Assembly (NCBI GenBank): GCA_963920575.1
Contig: OY986966.1
Location: forward strand, 27,972,581 to 28,036,580
DNA length: 64,000 nucleotides
Direction: 5' to 3'
Source of the DNA: Narthecium ossifragum
Lineage: Eukaryota; Streptophyta; Magnoliopsida; Dioscoreales; Nartheciaceae
A program made the translations under genes and the position numbers. The notes beneath the pieces are model-generated. The model saw nothing but the letters and a program-made list of their open reading frames with translations. It had not been told where the DNA came from and did no database searches. Positions 33,609 through 44,174 of this stretch are shown piece after piece. Position 1 is the first letter of the stretch; each line of letters begins with the position of its first letter.

Positions 33609-35365
33609 GTTTCTAGTGATTCTGGCCCAATTCAAGTCAGACATTATCGTTGAAAATAGATGGCGTTGGAATGGAGAACCCGGTCCATTCCAGCGAAACA
33701 AATGGCCAGAAACCGATTCGAGTGCCTCTTAGTTTCCACCCCAGCCATTCTAGACTGGTTCCAGCCAAATAAATATGCCCAAGTCAAAAATAGTGTATCC
33801 CATTCAAAACTTGCTATATGTTCTTTGGAGTAATTTGACCAGATTTTTTTCACCTAATGGTTGTATCATTCTTATGTAAAATAACCATATATACACATAT
33901 CAAAATGAATGAATATTTCGGTCATTCATACTTAAATGTTGCGGAAAGCATTTGGTTAAATGGTTCCGAGCAAATATACCATCATTCACAGCAAATAAAG
34001 AGATTTTTAAAGGTATATACCATCTATGATTTTAATATTAATCATATATACATAAATTTGTTTATTTAATAAAGCCATCAATTATGATACTCTATCAAAA
34101 ACAATAATATGATGGTTAATGATGCAACTGATTATGATATATCGTCCTTATAAGAGTGGGTTGCGGTTGTGATATATGTATATGCTCAATTCCCATAACT
34201 ATATGAAGTTTCCATTATTATATATGTACTAGGTGAGCCCCTGTGTCACCTGACACGACCCCACTACTCCTCTCTCTCTCTCCTAATCACCCATAATTAC
34301 CACCCCCACGTGGTCTTATCTCAATCGCATGATATATCCATACATAACTTGGATCGCGCATCCTCAACTGCATGATAGTTAGCACCGGATCTTATATAAT
34401 CGATAGATAGATGGATATGCGTTTGTTTGCACGGCGGGAGAGGTAGAGGGAGAGGTGGAGGAAGAGGAGTAGAGATAAACGATATTGCCCTCATCGATGT
34501 CTGATATGACCATGAGAGTGAGAGAGTGAGAGAGGGAGAGACATTGCTTATGTTTGGTATGTCGAAATTAAAATGAGAAAGAATAGGAATGATATTAAAG
34601 TTACTAATATACCCCTTGTTATATTATCTCATTAAAAATAAACGCGGCATACAAAAGGGTGTTTTAATAATTCTAAAACACATTGACCAAATAGGAGGGA
34701 AAGGAAACCAGACTCCTCCCAACTTCAGGAGAAATCCAGTTTCCTCCCATGACGGGAGAGCTCGAAAGAGACAACTACTTCTCCCGCGTTTAAATGGCAA
34801 CCAAACATGACGGAGGGGGTTGTGACTCCCTCTCCCACGATCAAACCGACAACCAACCACACCCAAGTGCTTACATGCCAGGTGACAAGCGCCCGTCCAG
34901 TGAGAAAATAAGACACAATTATGATAGTCTACCAAAATAAATAATATAATAGATTTTGTATAAAATTACACCAACTGAGAGGTCGTATATATTCAATGTA
35001 TTGAAGTTTCCAAAGTAACCATCCTATTACGATGTATATAATTTTATTATCCTTCAAGCCTGTAAACAAACCAAACGGGCCACTCCATTCCTCCCTCGCC
35101 CACGGTTAAACCGGCAGCCAAATGTATTGGAAACTACTCCCCCTCCCACCATCAAACCGGCGACCATATTGAAGTTTCCAACGTTAACCAGCCTATTATT
35201 TGATTATCTAATTCCACAAAAAGGGCCACGTGGGGTCGTGTGCAAGTCTGTGACGTCGGCCACGCTGGATGCCGTGTCACCACCGTGGCCGTTGGATTGA
35301 CGGCTCTGCAGTGCGTTCAGATTCGAGATGCTCTTTTGCTCACAAAGGAACCAAGACACTGAGGC
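33609..35365. other. Intergenic, duplicated remnants and insertions
   Basis: No gene seen. It contains blocks of segmental copy 1, an insertion of about 820 bases (34100-34920) absent from copy 2, and a terminus-like string at 34231 (the inverse of hairpin plus CTAGT) that suggests another Helitron-like end. Confidence 0.45.
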
Positions 35366-36832
35366 CACGTTTGGCAGCACTTTAAATTCAGAAACGGAAA
35401 TGAGAATTCCTTAAAATAAAGAATTCAGAGTGTTTGGTTGCACTCTTCATCTAGGAACCGGAATTGAAGTTCCTGTGTTTGAGGGAACTTGGGATTCCTG
35501 ACTTTGATATGGGAATCCAGAGTTCCCTCGAACACAGGAACTCTCATTTCATGGAATGTACATGAATACCCTTCATCCTTGTTTGATTAAACTGATCAAA
35601 CGGCTAGGATTAATCTTAAAAATAATCCTATTTCTTTCTTTTATTTATTAATAATCTTATTTCTTTCTCTTATTTATTAATAATATTTCAAATAATATTA
35701 ATAATCTTATTTCTTTCTCTTATTTATTAATAAATATTTCAAAAAATATTAATAATCTTATTTATGTCTCTTATTTATTAATAATTTTCAAATAATATTA
35801 ATAATAATATTTCTTTATCTTATTTATTAATAATATTTCAAATAATATTAATAAAATTATTTCTCTCTTATTTGTTAATAATATTTCAAATAATACTAAT
35901 AATCTTATTTCTTTCTCTTCTTTATTAATAATATTTCAAAAAATATTAATAATCTTATTTATGTCTCTTATTTATTAATAATTTTTCAAATAATATTAAT
36001 AATAATATTTCTTTATCTTATTTCTTAATAATATTTCAAATAATATTAATAAAATTATTTCTCTCTTATTTGTTAATAATATTTCAAATAATACTAATAA
36101 TCTTATTTCTTTCTCTTATTTATTAATAATATTTCAAATAATATTCATAATATTATTTCTCTCTTATTTATTAATAATATTTCAGATAATATTAATAATA
36201 TTATTTCTTTCTCTTATTTATTAATAATATTTTCAAATAATATTAATAATATTATTTCAATATTATTTATTAATAATATTTCAAATAATATTAATAATCT
36301 TATTTCTTTCTCTTATTTATTAATAACATTTCAAATAATAATAATATTATTATTATTTCTCTCTTATTTATTAATAATATTAATAATCTTATTTCTTTCT
36401 CTTATTTATTAATAATATTAGAAACTCTCATATTAATACTCTTATTTATTAATAATATTTCAAATAATATTAATAATTTTATTTCTTTCTCTTATTTATT
36501 AATAATATTATGAACTCTCATATTAATACTGTTATTTATTAATAATATTTTAAATAATAATCTTATTTCTTTCACTCATTATTAATAGTGTCTCATCCAA
36601 ATAAGTCACGGTAATGCAAATACATATAAATACATAAAATATATTCATAAATCTATGCTATTAGAGCTAGGGGGTATTTTGATCTTTAATTTATATTCCC
36701 ATTCCGGTTCCCATGTTTATTATGTATACCAAACACTTGTAAGTTTCGTTCCCATTCGAAACAGTCACAGTTCCTTTCTGGTTCCCGTTCCCGTTCCCAT
36801 TCCCATTCCCATTCACATGGCTACCAAACGTG
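35366..36832. mobile_element. Terminal-inverted-repeat element filled with AT-rich repeat
   Basis: The ends are CACGTTTGGCAGC (35366) and GCTACCAAACGTG (36820-36832), inverted repeats with one mismatch. Near the left end is a foldback with arms of about 28 bp (35471-35498 and 35512-35539). The right end has (GTTCCC)n. The interior is the AT-rich tandem repeat listed separately. The element sits inside one unit of a small host duplication (35276-35360 continuing at about 36845), with an uninterrupted unit at 36914-37055, so the insertion is well supported. Superfamily uncertain. Confidence 0.65.
35600..36585. repeat. AT-rich satellite-like tandem repeat, unit about 50 bp
   Basis: About 18 degenerate units of the type 'aatcttatttctttctctta' plus 'tttattaataatatttcaaa' recur every 45-55 bp. 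Variants group into higher-order sets: the block around 35750-35900 is repeated at about 35935-36080. Confidence 0.9.
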
Positions 36833-36913
36833 ACCTGACATCAACGACTGGTATCTACATGGACGCGAATCTTCAAGCACATGAGTTGATCATACTTCAT
36901 AAAAGGTCGGACC

Positions 36914-37055
36914 GTCACCACCGTGGGCGTTGGATTGACGGCTCTGCAGTGCGTTGAGATTCGAGATGCTCTTTTGCCCACACAGGAAGCAAGACACGAC
37001 TAGTATCTACAAGTGCGCGAATCTTCAAGCACATCAGTTGATCATACTTCATAAA
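36914..37055. repeat. Intact unit of a local direct duplication
   Basis: It runs from 'gtcaccaccgtggg' to 'gatcatacttcataaa'. The other unit is split by the 1.47-kb transposon: its left part is 35276-35360 and its right part about 36845-36903. Confidence 0.8.
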
Positions 37056-37550
37056 GCAGCAAATGCTAATTTTAACCTTTGTTCCTGATATCATAACTCT
37101 GCAAAGGCAAACTCCCTCAATCAAGTGATTTTACGTAGTAACTTTGCATGGAAACTGAGAATTTCTCACGGAATACTTCTTAACGACGAACTTAAACACA
37201 GAACACCACTCTCTTCATACAGCAGAAGATGACGAAAACCGAAATATTTGAGTTTGAGACAACCCTAGCTCCGCCATTTCGATCATGCAACAGAGAGAAG
37301 CAGCCTTAAAAATTTGGCTATATGTGCTCAACATTTGCACATACTATTATTCTCTACAGGTGGAGTCACAATTTATGATTATAAATGCCAGCCTATATGC
37401 GCTCAACATTTAGATACGTATCAATTGCTACTCTCACTTCCAGTATTTTACTCATAGCTAATGAAGCAAATACATTTTAAACAAGCAATGGTCTTCAACT
37501 TGAACTAATATTAGAAATCTGTAGGAGATGTTTCTTGCTCCTCGGTCATA

Positions 37551-37991
37551 TTTTTTTTTTTTGTTGATTAGATGAGTCAAAAGGTTGAGAACTACATAAC
37601 ACTACCGAATACAATCTAGGGACGAAGGCTCATCAACACTCGACCAAACAAAACTTGTTTGGAGCCTTCGGCAATAGCGGACAATGCTATCCGCTACACA
37701 ATTGTTAAGCCTCGGAATATGCTAAAAAGACACGGACTCAAAAGCTAACACTTCAAACCTATCTCCCTCGCCAAGCCCTCTAGCAGTCTAGCTCCTTTGG
37801 TCATAGTCTGCCACCATTGATGATCTGAACAGTCTCCAACGAGTCGGATTCGACCATAAGCTTAGTAATACCCCTCGACCGTGACTCTCTAATAACCAAA
37901 GTCATCGCTGCCATCTCACCATGTAATGTCGAACCCACACCAACCAGCCAACCCAATACTCAGTCTAAGGAACCATAACGAAAAGAGCATA
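37551..37991 (-). mobile_element. 5'-truncated LINE with RNase H coding remnant
   Basis: A poly(T) tract at 37551 (poly(A) on the minus strand) and flanking repeats ctcctcggtcata (37538-37550) and ctcctcagtcata (37992-38004), 12 of 13 matching, mark a target-primed insertion. Copy 1 of the segmental duplication has the empty site (about 29845). Minus-strand translation from about 37900 gives AAMTLVIRESRSRG and KLMVESDSLETVQIING, the RNase H-like domain at the 3' end of plant L1-type elements. Confidence 0.85.
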
Positions 37992-38365
37992 CTCCTCAGT
38001 CATATATGCTACTAGATGGAAGCTAACCACCCACCCAGGCCACCCCACACTATCCTCACTCTTTTTATTTATTTGATTACAATCCTATGCCGCGTGTGCA
38101 TGTCATGCATGCATAATTTTATGACTCATATTATGACTCATCTGTCACGTCATAAAAGCTTTTCTTATATAATAGATTAGTGATATCAACAAGAGAAGAA
38201 AATAGTAATCCTCTGTAAGCACAGAGTTAACTCGATAGTGGATATAGGTCGTGCTCTAAATTCTATACTTAGATGAAGGACACAATATATTTCAATCAGT
38301 GCAGTTACCCCCCCTCTCTCCTCTATTACATTAAACTCTTTATCCACTCCCCATAGGCCTAATGA

Positions 38366-38551
38366 ATGGAGCTAACCAATCAGATCAGCTCTTCTGAATC
38401 TAAACTGATAGATGATAATAAATCCGATGCTATAACTGTAGTGCAGGAAGGTAGTCTTAGTACAACTGGAAAGAGGAAAATCATCAAAAGTGTGATTAGG
38501 AAGATGATTACCAAGAACGACGAGAAGGCTGTGAATGCCAAACAGCAATGA
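38366..38551 (+). pseudogene. Lysine-rich open fragment in duplicated segment, unknown
   Basis: This frame reads ...VVQEGSLSTTGKRKIIKSV and IRKMITKNDEKAVNAKQQ. The homologous stretch in copy 1 (about 30060-30235) has an extra A after 'ggaaagaag' that shifts the frame into an early stop. It may be a captured exon fragment or simply chance within intron-like DNA. I do not recognise it. Confidence 0.2.
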
Positions 38552-39128
38552 TTGAGAGAAAGATGAGATAAACCAGAAAAGTACGGTGGACGATCCAGTG
38601 AGTGGACTGAAGCCATCAATGGATGATTTATAAGGCTGCAATTGAAAGTCCATGATGATCTAAAACTCCACCATAAAGACAGAGAACAGCGGCCGCAGCA
38701 ACCTGTTCCTACTCTAATGGGCAATACGCCAATACCAGAGGGTCAGGGTTCCCACTCTCTTTCTCAGCAAATGGGAAATACTAGAGGATAAGGGCTGTGA
38801 TACGACTATCATCAAAACTAAGACTCCATAAGTAAAACAGCATACAAAAACTCTCAATCGGAAGAAATATATCCATAAAATAGAGAATAACCCATTCGAG
38901 ATCCACACAATCTACGCCTGAAATCGAGATAAAAGGAACAGCAAAGAAGAAAGATAATCTCCGTAGATAGATCGAACGGGAACCATATGGAACGCATCCA
39001 TCTCCAAAACCCTCGTATGGTTAAAATCCATAATTTTTGGTCAAAAATTCACGGTCCGAAGAGAAAACAACAAGATCCAAACCCTAGATTTAAAGATAAA
39101 ATCAGAAGATAATCCAAAGAAACCTCAC

Positions 39129-39180
39129 CTGGCGTTCCGCAGCTGGGGGATCACTGATTCGCCTCCTTCGATATTCGCCT
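39129..39180 (-). promoter_or_regulatory. Duplicated COX5C-type leader donor
   Basis: 'cctcacctggcgttccgcagc' on the plus strand gives GCGGAACGCCAG|GTGAGG on the minus strand. This is the same exon-donor junction, followed by the same intron start, as at 30876. Homology between the copies stops just beyond, at 'cactgatt'. The region between here and the + strand gene start at 39533 would be a short divergent promoter if this exon is used. Confidence 0.4.
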
Positions 39181-39532
39181 CCTTCGATCAATAGCCACCC
39201 ACTCGCGGACTAACACATCTAAACGAGGTGGGCACCCATTTCTCTCCTATTCCTTTAGCCTCTTTCCAAATAAACCCTCCAAACTTTCCGAAATCACCGG
39301 TTGCATTATCGAAGAATGACAGGCATCTAAATGCATATGTGCGGCCCATAGGATTTGGGGCCGCAAAGGCCCATAGTAGTTTAGGATCAGATAAACACCT
39401 ATGAATAGAATACGGAGAATCCAAGAAAGATTCTAACCCAACACAACAACCACTACAACCAAAAAGCCGGCACCTTTATTTAAACCTTGAGACCCCTCCT
39501 CTTCCTTACTCCTAGCTCTCTCTCCCATCCCA

Positions 39533-42450
39533 ATGGCCGGCGCCGGTGGCTGCTGCCGGACGGTGGTGCTCCTCCTCGTCCTCTCCTCCGCCATCCCTCT
39601 ATCCCTCATCGCCTACCTGGAGCAAACCAAGTCCTCGTCCCCCTCATCCGTCGAGTACCTCAGCCACGGCTGGCTCCGGGAGTGCGCGAAGTGGGACCCG
39701 TCGCGCCGGCGCTTCCTCGTTTCCGCCCTGTTATCCGGCACAGTCGTTGAGGTCCCCCTCAAAGATGGGATCTTGGAGGAGAGGGTGTTGATCTCCGACG
39801 AGATGGTGGCGGGGAACGCGTCGCTGGGGCTCGTGGTGGACGAGAAGAGGGGGCGGTTCTTGGTGGTGTACGCCGACGTTCTAGGGTTGCGGTACGGCGC
39901 CGTTGGCGCCTACGATCTGGAGTCGGGGGCGCGGCGATTCCTCACTCAGCTCAGCGGGCCAGGTATGAGCTCTGTTCCTATTTCGGTGGTGGATCAGATC
40001 TTGATCGTCCGATCGTTGTCGTCGTGTTCGATGACGGTTGAGATTCCGTTGACCCGTTAGAGGAAGCGTGTCTCTATTACGAGCAATAATTAGCGTATAA
40101 ACTAATCCCATGTATACGGGTTGGTGGGAGCTTATAAATTCTTCTTAGCTAGTTAATTTACACTATTTCTATGGTGCATAGCAACAAAGGAGTAGTTTTT
40201 CTTACGTTATCCAAAGATTGGCCAAAGATTGGACTTTGGAGCATGGCTTTATTTATTCTATTTAACCAATGACGATGAGTCGAGTTTTTTGCCTGTATAG
40301 ACTCGTTCACATTATTTGGATATGTTTAGTTATGTTGTTTCCTTATGTAAGTCTCGTTCGATGTCGATGTCTATACTTATATGCAGTACGAAACTCCTCT
40401 TTAGATCATGGAATTACTTGTCTGATAGGCAAACATTGTTTTCTTTTTTATCTTGTTGGTTTGTTACGTGCTTGAAATCTTTCTAGTGTTATAGTTGGTA
40501 ACTTGGTGTTATTGCTGCGCGTTATTTGTAGATTTTCTTGCGAGACTTGATGTTGATAACTTGATATGCCATTGCACAACACCATAATATCTCCTTCTTT
40601 TGATGCCTTCTGTTGTCTCTGGTTGCGTATTTAGAATCACAGTGTCTTTATTCTAGGATAACTCGAGGGAATATAGGAAGATATGACATTGACTCGTCTT
40701 TATACTGTAAATGATTGTTTCATAATTACCATCCTCCCTGATCCGGAATATAATGGTCCAACACGGGCATCTAAGCCTTTCTTTTATTTTTCAAGAATGG
40801 GAAAGATAGGTCCAGGTGGCTCCTCGAAGCAAGATCTCAGTAATTTGTTTATGGTGTCTTATTCAAGGCAACATGAAGGGTTAAGTGGCAATGTGGCATC
40901 ACCGCCCATGCATTAGTGATGAGTCCATAAGGAGGAGAATGATTCAGTCAAACGTGGATTTAGAGATTTTTTTGATGAATGATACGAGTAGGAGATGTTT
41001 GACATTTTGCAAACTTATTGTCAGATTTGCTTATTGTAGTTGGATAAGCGCATGAAATTCTTCGAGAGTACAATTTTTCTTGTGATGGCGACATGAAAAC
41101 AATGGATTTTCAACAAGTGGCTATTTTATCCGCGTGAACTAACATAGATAAGATACACTGTTTCTAGTCAGCTGTCAAATTTGGTTTATCTGAATTTTGA
41201 GTGCTTCATGTGAACAACTTTCACTGGTCATAATTGACTGCTGTTCATGTGTAATTGAATGTTAAGTTGACACCATTTTGATCATTACATTGTATATCAG
41301 CCTGAGAAAATAGTATACAGATATGGTTCTTTTATCTGTTAATTCTATATTTCAGAGAGTTTCAGTAGATTTTGTAACTTTCCTCTCATATTGCAGTCTA
41401 TTTGAAACTTTTGGGTCTATTTACTCTATTTTTAGCATCATGGCTGGAAAAATTACACTTCCGAAATTTCTAAAAGGGCATGGTTTTCCCCAAAAGTTTT
41501 TTTTATCTCCTGCTACTAATTATCGGATTAATCTTTTGATTTGTTTTCTAAAGAGCTTCATGTTCTAGCGCATATAAGTAGGTTTGAACCATTAGCTAGC
41601 TTGATCAGTAAGCCCCCGTTTGGTACGGGAATAAATTTCAGGAATAACTCTTAACCCGGGTTAAGGGGGAATATTCCTGAATCCACTATTTATTCCAAAC
41701 TTTAACCCCAAACATCATTTCCCTTATTCTAAGTAATCATTACAAAGTTATTCCCATTCTCCACTTTACTTTCTCAAAACCTAGAATAAAGTCCCTTAAC
41801 CCGGAATAAAGTTAACCCCGTACCGAACGAGCATGTGGTGACATCTTCATATAAATTGAAGTCTGCTGATGTTTCTCATGATGCTTAATGTAGATGATGG
41901 AGTTTCATCTGCGGACGACGTAGCTGTGGATGATGCTGGGAATGCATATGTCACAGATATGAAAGGAAACAAGATATGGAAGGTAGGAGTGAATGGTGAA
42001 CTGCTATCTACCATAAGGAGTGACGTCTTTGTTCAAAAGAAGGAATGGTACCGCAACCTTGTTGGGCTCAATGGTATTGTCTACCATCCTAATGGCTATC
42101 TGCTAGTCATCCATACTGTCAGCGGCCATCTCTTCAAGGTTGATATTGTGAAGGAGGAGGTAAGCGTTGTTGAAGTTAAAGGTTCCCTGTTCGCCGGAGA
42201 TGGTCTGGAGCTGCTCTTGCCGAGCAAACTTGTTGTGGCTGGCACGCCTTCGGCTAGACTGGTTGAGAGCTCTGATGACTGGAAGACTGCTACTGTTACT
42301 CACAGATACATGGGTCCTATGCATAGAGTTGCTTCAGCTGCAACTGTGAAGGATGGGAAGGTGTTTCTTAACCATATTTTTGGAGGGGGGGTCATGAAGC
42401 GGACGCATGTGATTGTGGAGGCAGTCTTTTCTCCTTTAAGTCATAATTAA
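39533..42450 (+). CDS. SMP-30/strictosidine-synthase-like beta-propeller protein
   Basis: Two exons (39533-39962 and 41894-42450) join in frame to 328 residues. An N-terminal hydrophobic stretch (about residues 9-27, TVVLLLVLSSAIPLSLIAY) looks like a signal peptide or anchor. Blade-like motifs follow: SLGLVVDEKRGRFLVVYAD, DDVAVDDAGNAYVTDMKGNK, LNGIVYHPNGYLLVIHT and VKDGKVFLNH. These are typical of plant proteins annotated as calcium-dependent phosphotriesterase, NHL or SMP-30 superfamily. The substrate is unknown, and the strictosidine-synthase resemblance does not imply alkaloid synthesis. A TATA-like tttatttaaa lies at about 39475-39484. The 1.9-kb intron holds a MITE (41614-41832). First-exon GC is high, as in many monocot genes. 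Confidence 0.88.
41614..41832. mobile_element. MITE in the intron of the SMP-30-like gene
   Basis: The ends CCCCGTTTGGTACGGG and the inverse of CCCGTACCGAACGAGC pair over 16 bases with about three mismatches. Inside, 'aacccgggttaa' is palindromic and 'ttaacccggaataa' recurs. No coding sequence. No clear target duplication. Confidence 0.65.
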
Positions 42451-42688
42451 GTTCTTTGTGATGAACCTATTTTATGCTATTTTGTTTATCTGTTGTATCC
42501 ACCCCCACTTGATGGGAAATGATATGGCTCAAGGCTTTGTGTAAAGGACCATAATGTGTTTTATGTATTCTTGCTTGTATACTTTTAAGTAAGTCAAAAA
42601 TAGTTTATCCCATTCAAAACTTGCTATATTTTCTTTGGATCAAAATTTTTTTTTCCCCTAATGATTGTATCATTCATGTGTAAAATCA

Positions 42689-42862
42689 TCCTTACATGAG
42701 ACTATGGTTGTAAATGAAATTTTTATTATCCTGTGTGACGGGAGAATGTCTTAGGTGACGTCTATGTGACATGATAATCTTAGGTTGATGGGGGTTTTAT
42801 AGGAGGGAGTTATTGGGATGGGGTTGGTAGTTACCCTCTTATGTGGCAAGGGGCACAACTAG
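42689..42862 (+). mobile_element. Short Helitron-like element
   Basis: It begins TCCTTACATGAG after an A, ends ...GGCACAACTAG before a T, and is absent from the matching site in segmental copy 1 (about 33878). It aligns along its full length with the inverse of 43297-43474, and its last 70 bases resemble the end of 8342-8596. Confidence 0.6.
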
Positions 42863-43022
42863 TAACCATATATACACATATCAAAATGAATGAACATTTC
42901 GGTCATTCATACTTAAATGTTGCGGAAAGCATTTAAGTAACTTGTTTAGAGCAAATATACTATTATTCATAGCAAATAAAGAGATTTTAAAAAGTATATA
43001 CGAATCATATATTTTTTTCAAT

Positions 43023-43023
<1 letters not shown>

Positions 43024-43070
<47 letters not shown>

Positions 43071-43078
43071 TTATTATT
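43024..43078. repeat. (TTTA)n microsatellite
   Basis: About 13 tetranucleotide units, ending in ATT trinucleotides. Confidence 0.95.
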
Positions 43079-43296
43079 ATATATGTTTATTTAATTAGAC
43101 CATCAATTATGATTCTTTATCAAAATAAATAATACGATGAATTTTGTATAAAATTATACCATATGAGAGGTTGTATAAAATTACACGACATCCAGTCTAT
43201 TATATAATATCAGGTGCATTCTATGAGGCGGCTGAAGATGTCCGATCCAAGTTATGTTCGGATATATTAGGCGATCAAGATGAAGTCATGTGGAAA

Positions 43297-43474
43297 CTAG
43301 TTGCATGGCATGGTAACCATCAATCACACCCCAATAATCACCTTATAACTCTCTCTCATTATTAAACTCCCTTAATTTAGGATTATCATGTCATATAGGC
43401 TCCATTTAGGACATTCTCCTATCATATAAGACAATAAAAATTTCATTTATAATCATAGCCTCATATAATAATGA
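43297..43474 (-). mobile_element. Short Helitron-like element, inverted sister copy
   Basis: On the minus strand it starts TCATTATTATATGAGG after an A and ends ATGCCATGCAACTAG before a T. It shares the words 'aaatgaaatttttatt', 'gagaatgtc' and 'atgacatgataatc' with 42689-42862, 434 bases away in the opposite orientation. Confidence 0.6.
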
Positions 43475-44174
43475 TAAGATGGGTCATGACGTGACATCCG
43501 AGACGAATACTTGACACAGGGTTGTAACCGTGTAGAGAGAGAACGAAAACACGCAGCAATAATGAGTTTGGTGAGGGGGACGGGGGAGAGAGCGGTAATA
43601 ATTTATGGTCCTCTGCGATGTCAATATATAATTTTATGCTTGAATCTTATAAACAAACCAAACGGGCCATTACATGTTAATGTATTACTTTATTATCTAT
43701 TTCCAAAAAGGGCCACGTGGGGTCGTGTGCGAGTCTGTGACGTCGGCCACGCTGGATGCCGTAAAAGAGTTTGAATGGACGAATAAGAAACATATCATTA
43801 ATTAAGAAAAACAATGAAACAAACACCAATTAATCTCAATCCTCGATTCGAAGTCCGACCATCGAGATCATCTACATTTTTCTACACAGATTTATTAAGA
43901 AAAATGCAACCTTTCTACCCAGTTTGTTGTTTATTTCATAAGCGAGGAACTGAATGGTCCGAAGTCGGGAATTTGTTGAGGAATTTCTGGATTTTTCCAT
44001 GATATATATTGTCCTGAGTCAAGAAAGTCCACTTCCCCCACTATGTCTCTTTATCCGGTCTCGAGTACCCATCACCTTCACCACCACCCTCTTGTCTCTC
44101 TCTCTCTACATGTCAAGCAACTGCAGATGGCTCCATGCTTTTGGTAGCTGTCTGTCTCCCTGTAAAAGACAACA
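43475..44174. other. Upstream region of the TBL gene
   Basis: No gene seen. Bases 43696-43755 are the last block of segmental copy 2. A short CT-rich leader (44094-44107) precedes the TBL start. Confidence 0.5.

Larger units (their letters stand above)
29693..35290. repeat. Segmental duplication, copy 1
   Basis: Co-linear blocks match copy 2 (37387-43765): 29693-29870 with 37387-37550; 29890-30900 with about 38185-39150; 33781-34085 with 42591-43130; 34920-34985 with 43108-43175; 35218-35275 with 43696-43755. Identity by eye is roughly 80-90 percent. The blocks are in the same order and orientation, broken by different insertions in each copy. Confidence 0.8.
37387..43765. repeat. Segmental duplication, copy 2
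   Basis: Partner of 29693-35290 (block pairs listed there). Compared with copy 1 it carries a LINE fragment (37551-37991), about 165 extra bases after it, a short Helitron-like element (42689-42862), and a complete SMP-30-like gene between its first and second large blocks. Confidence 0.8.
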
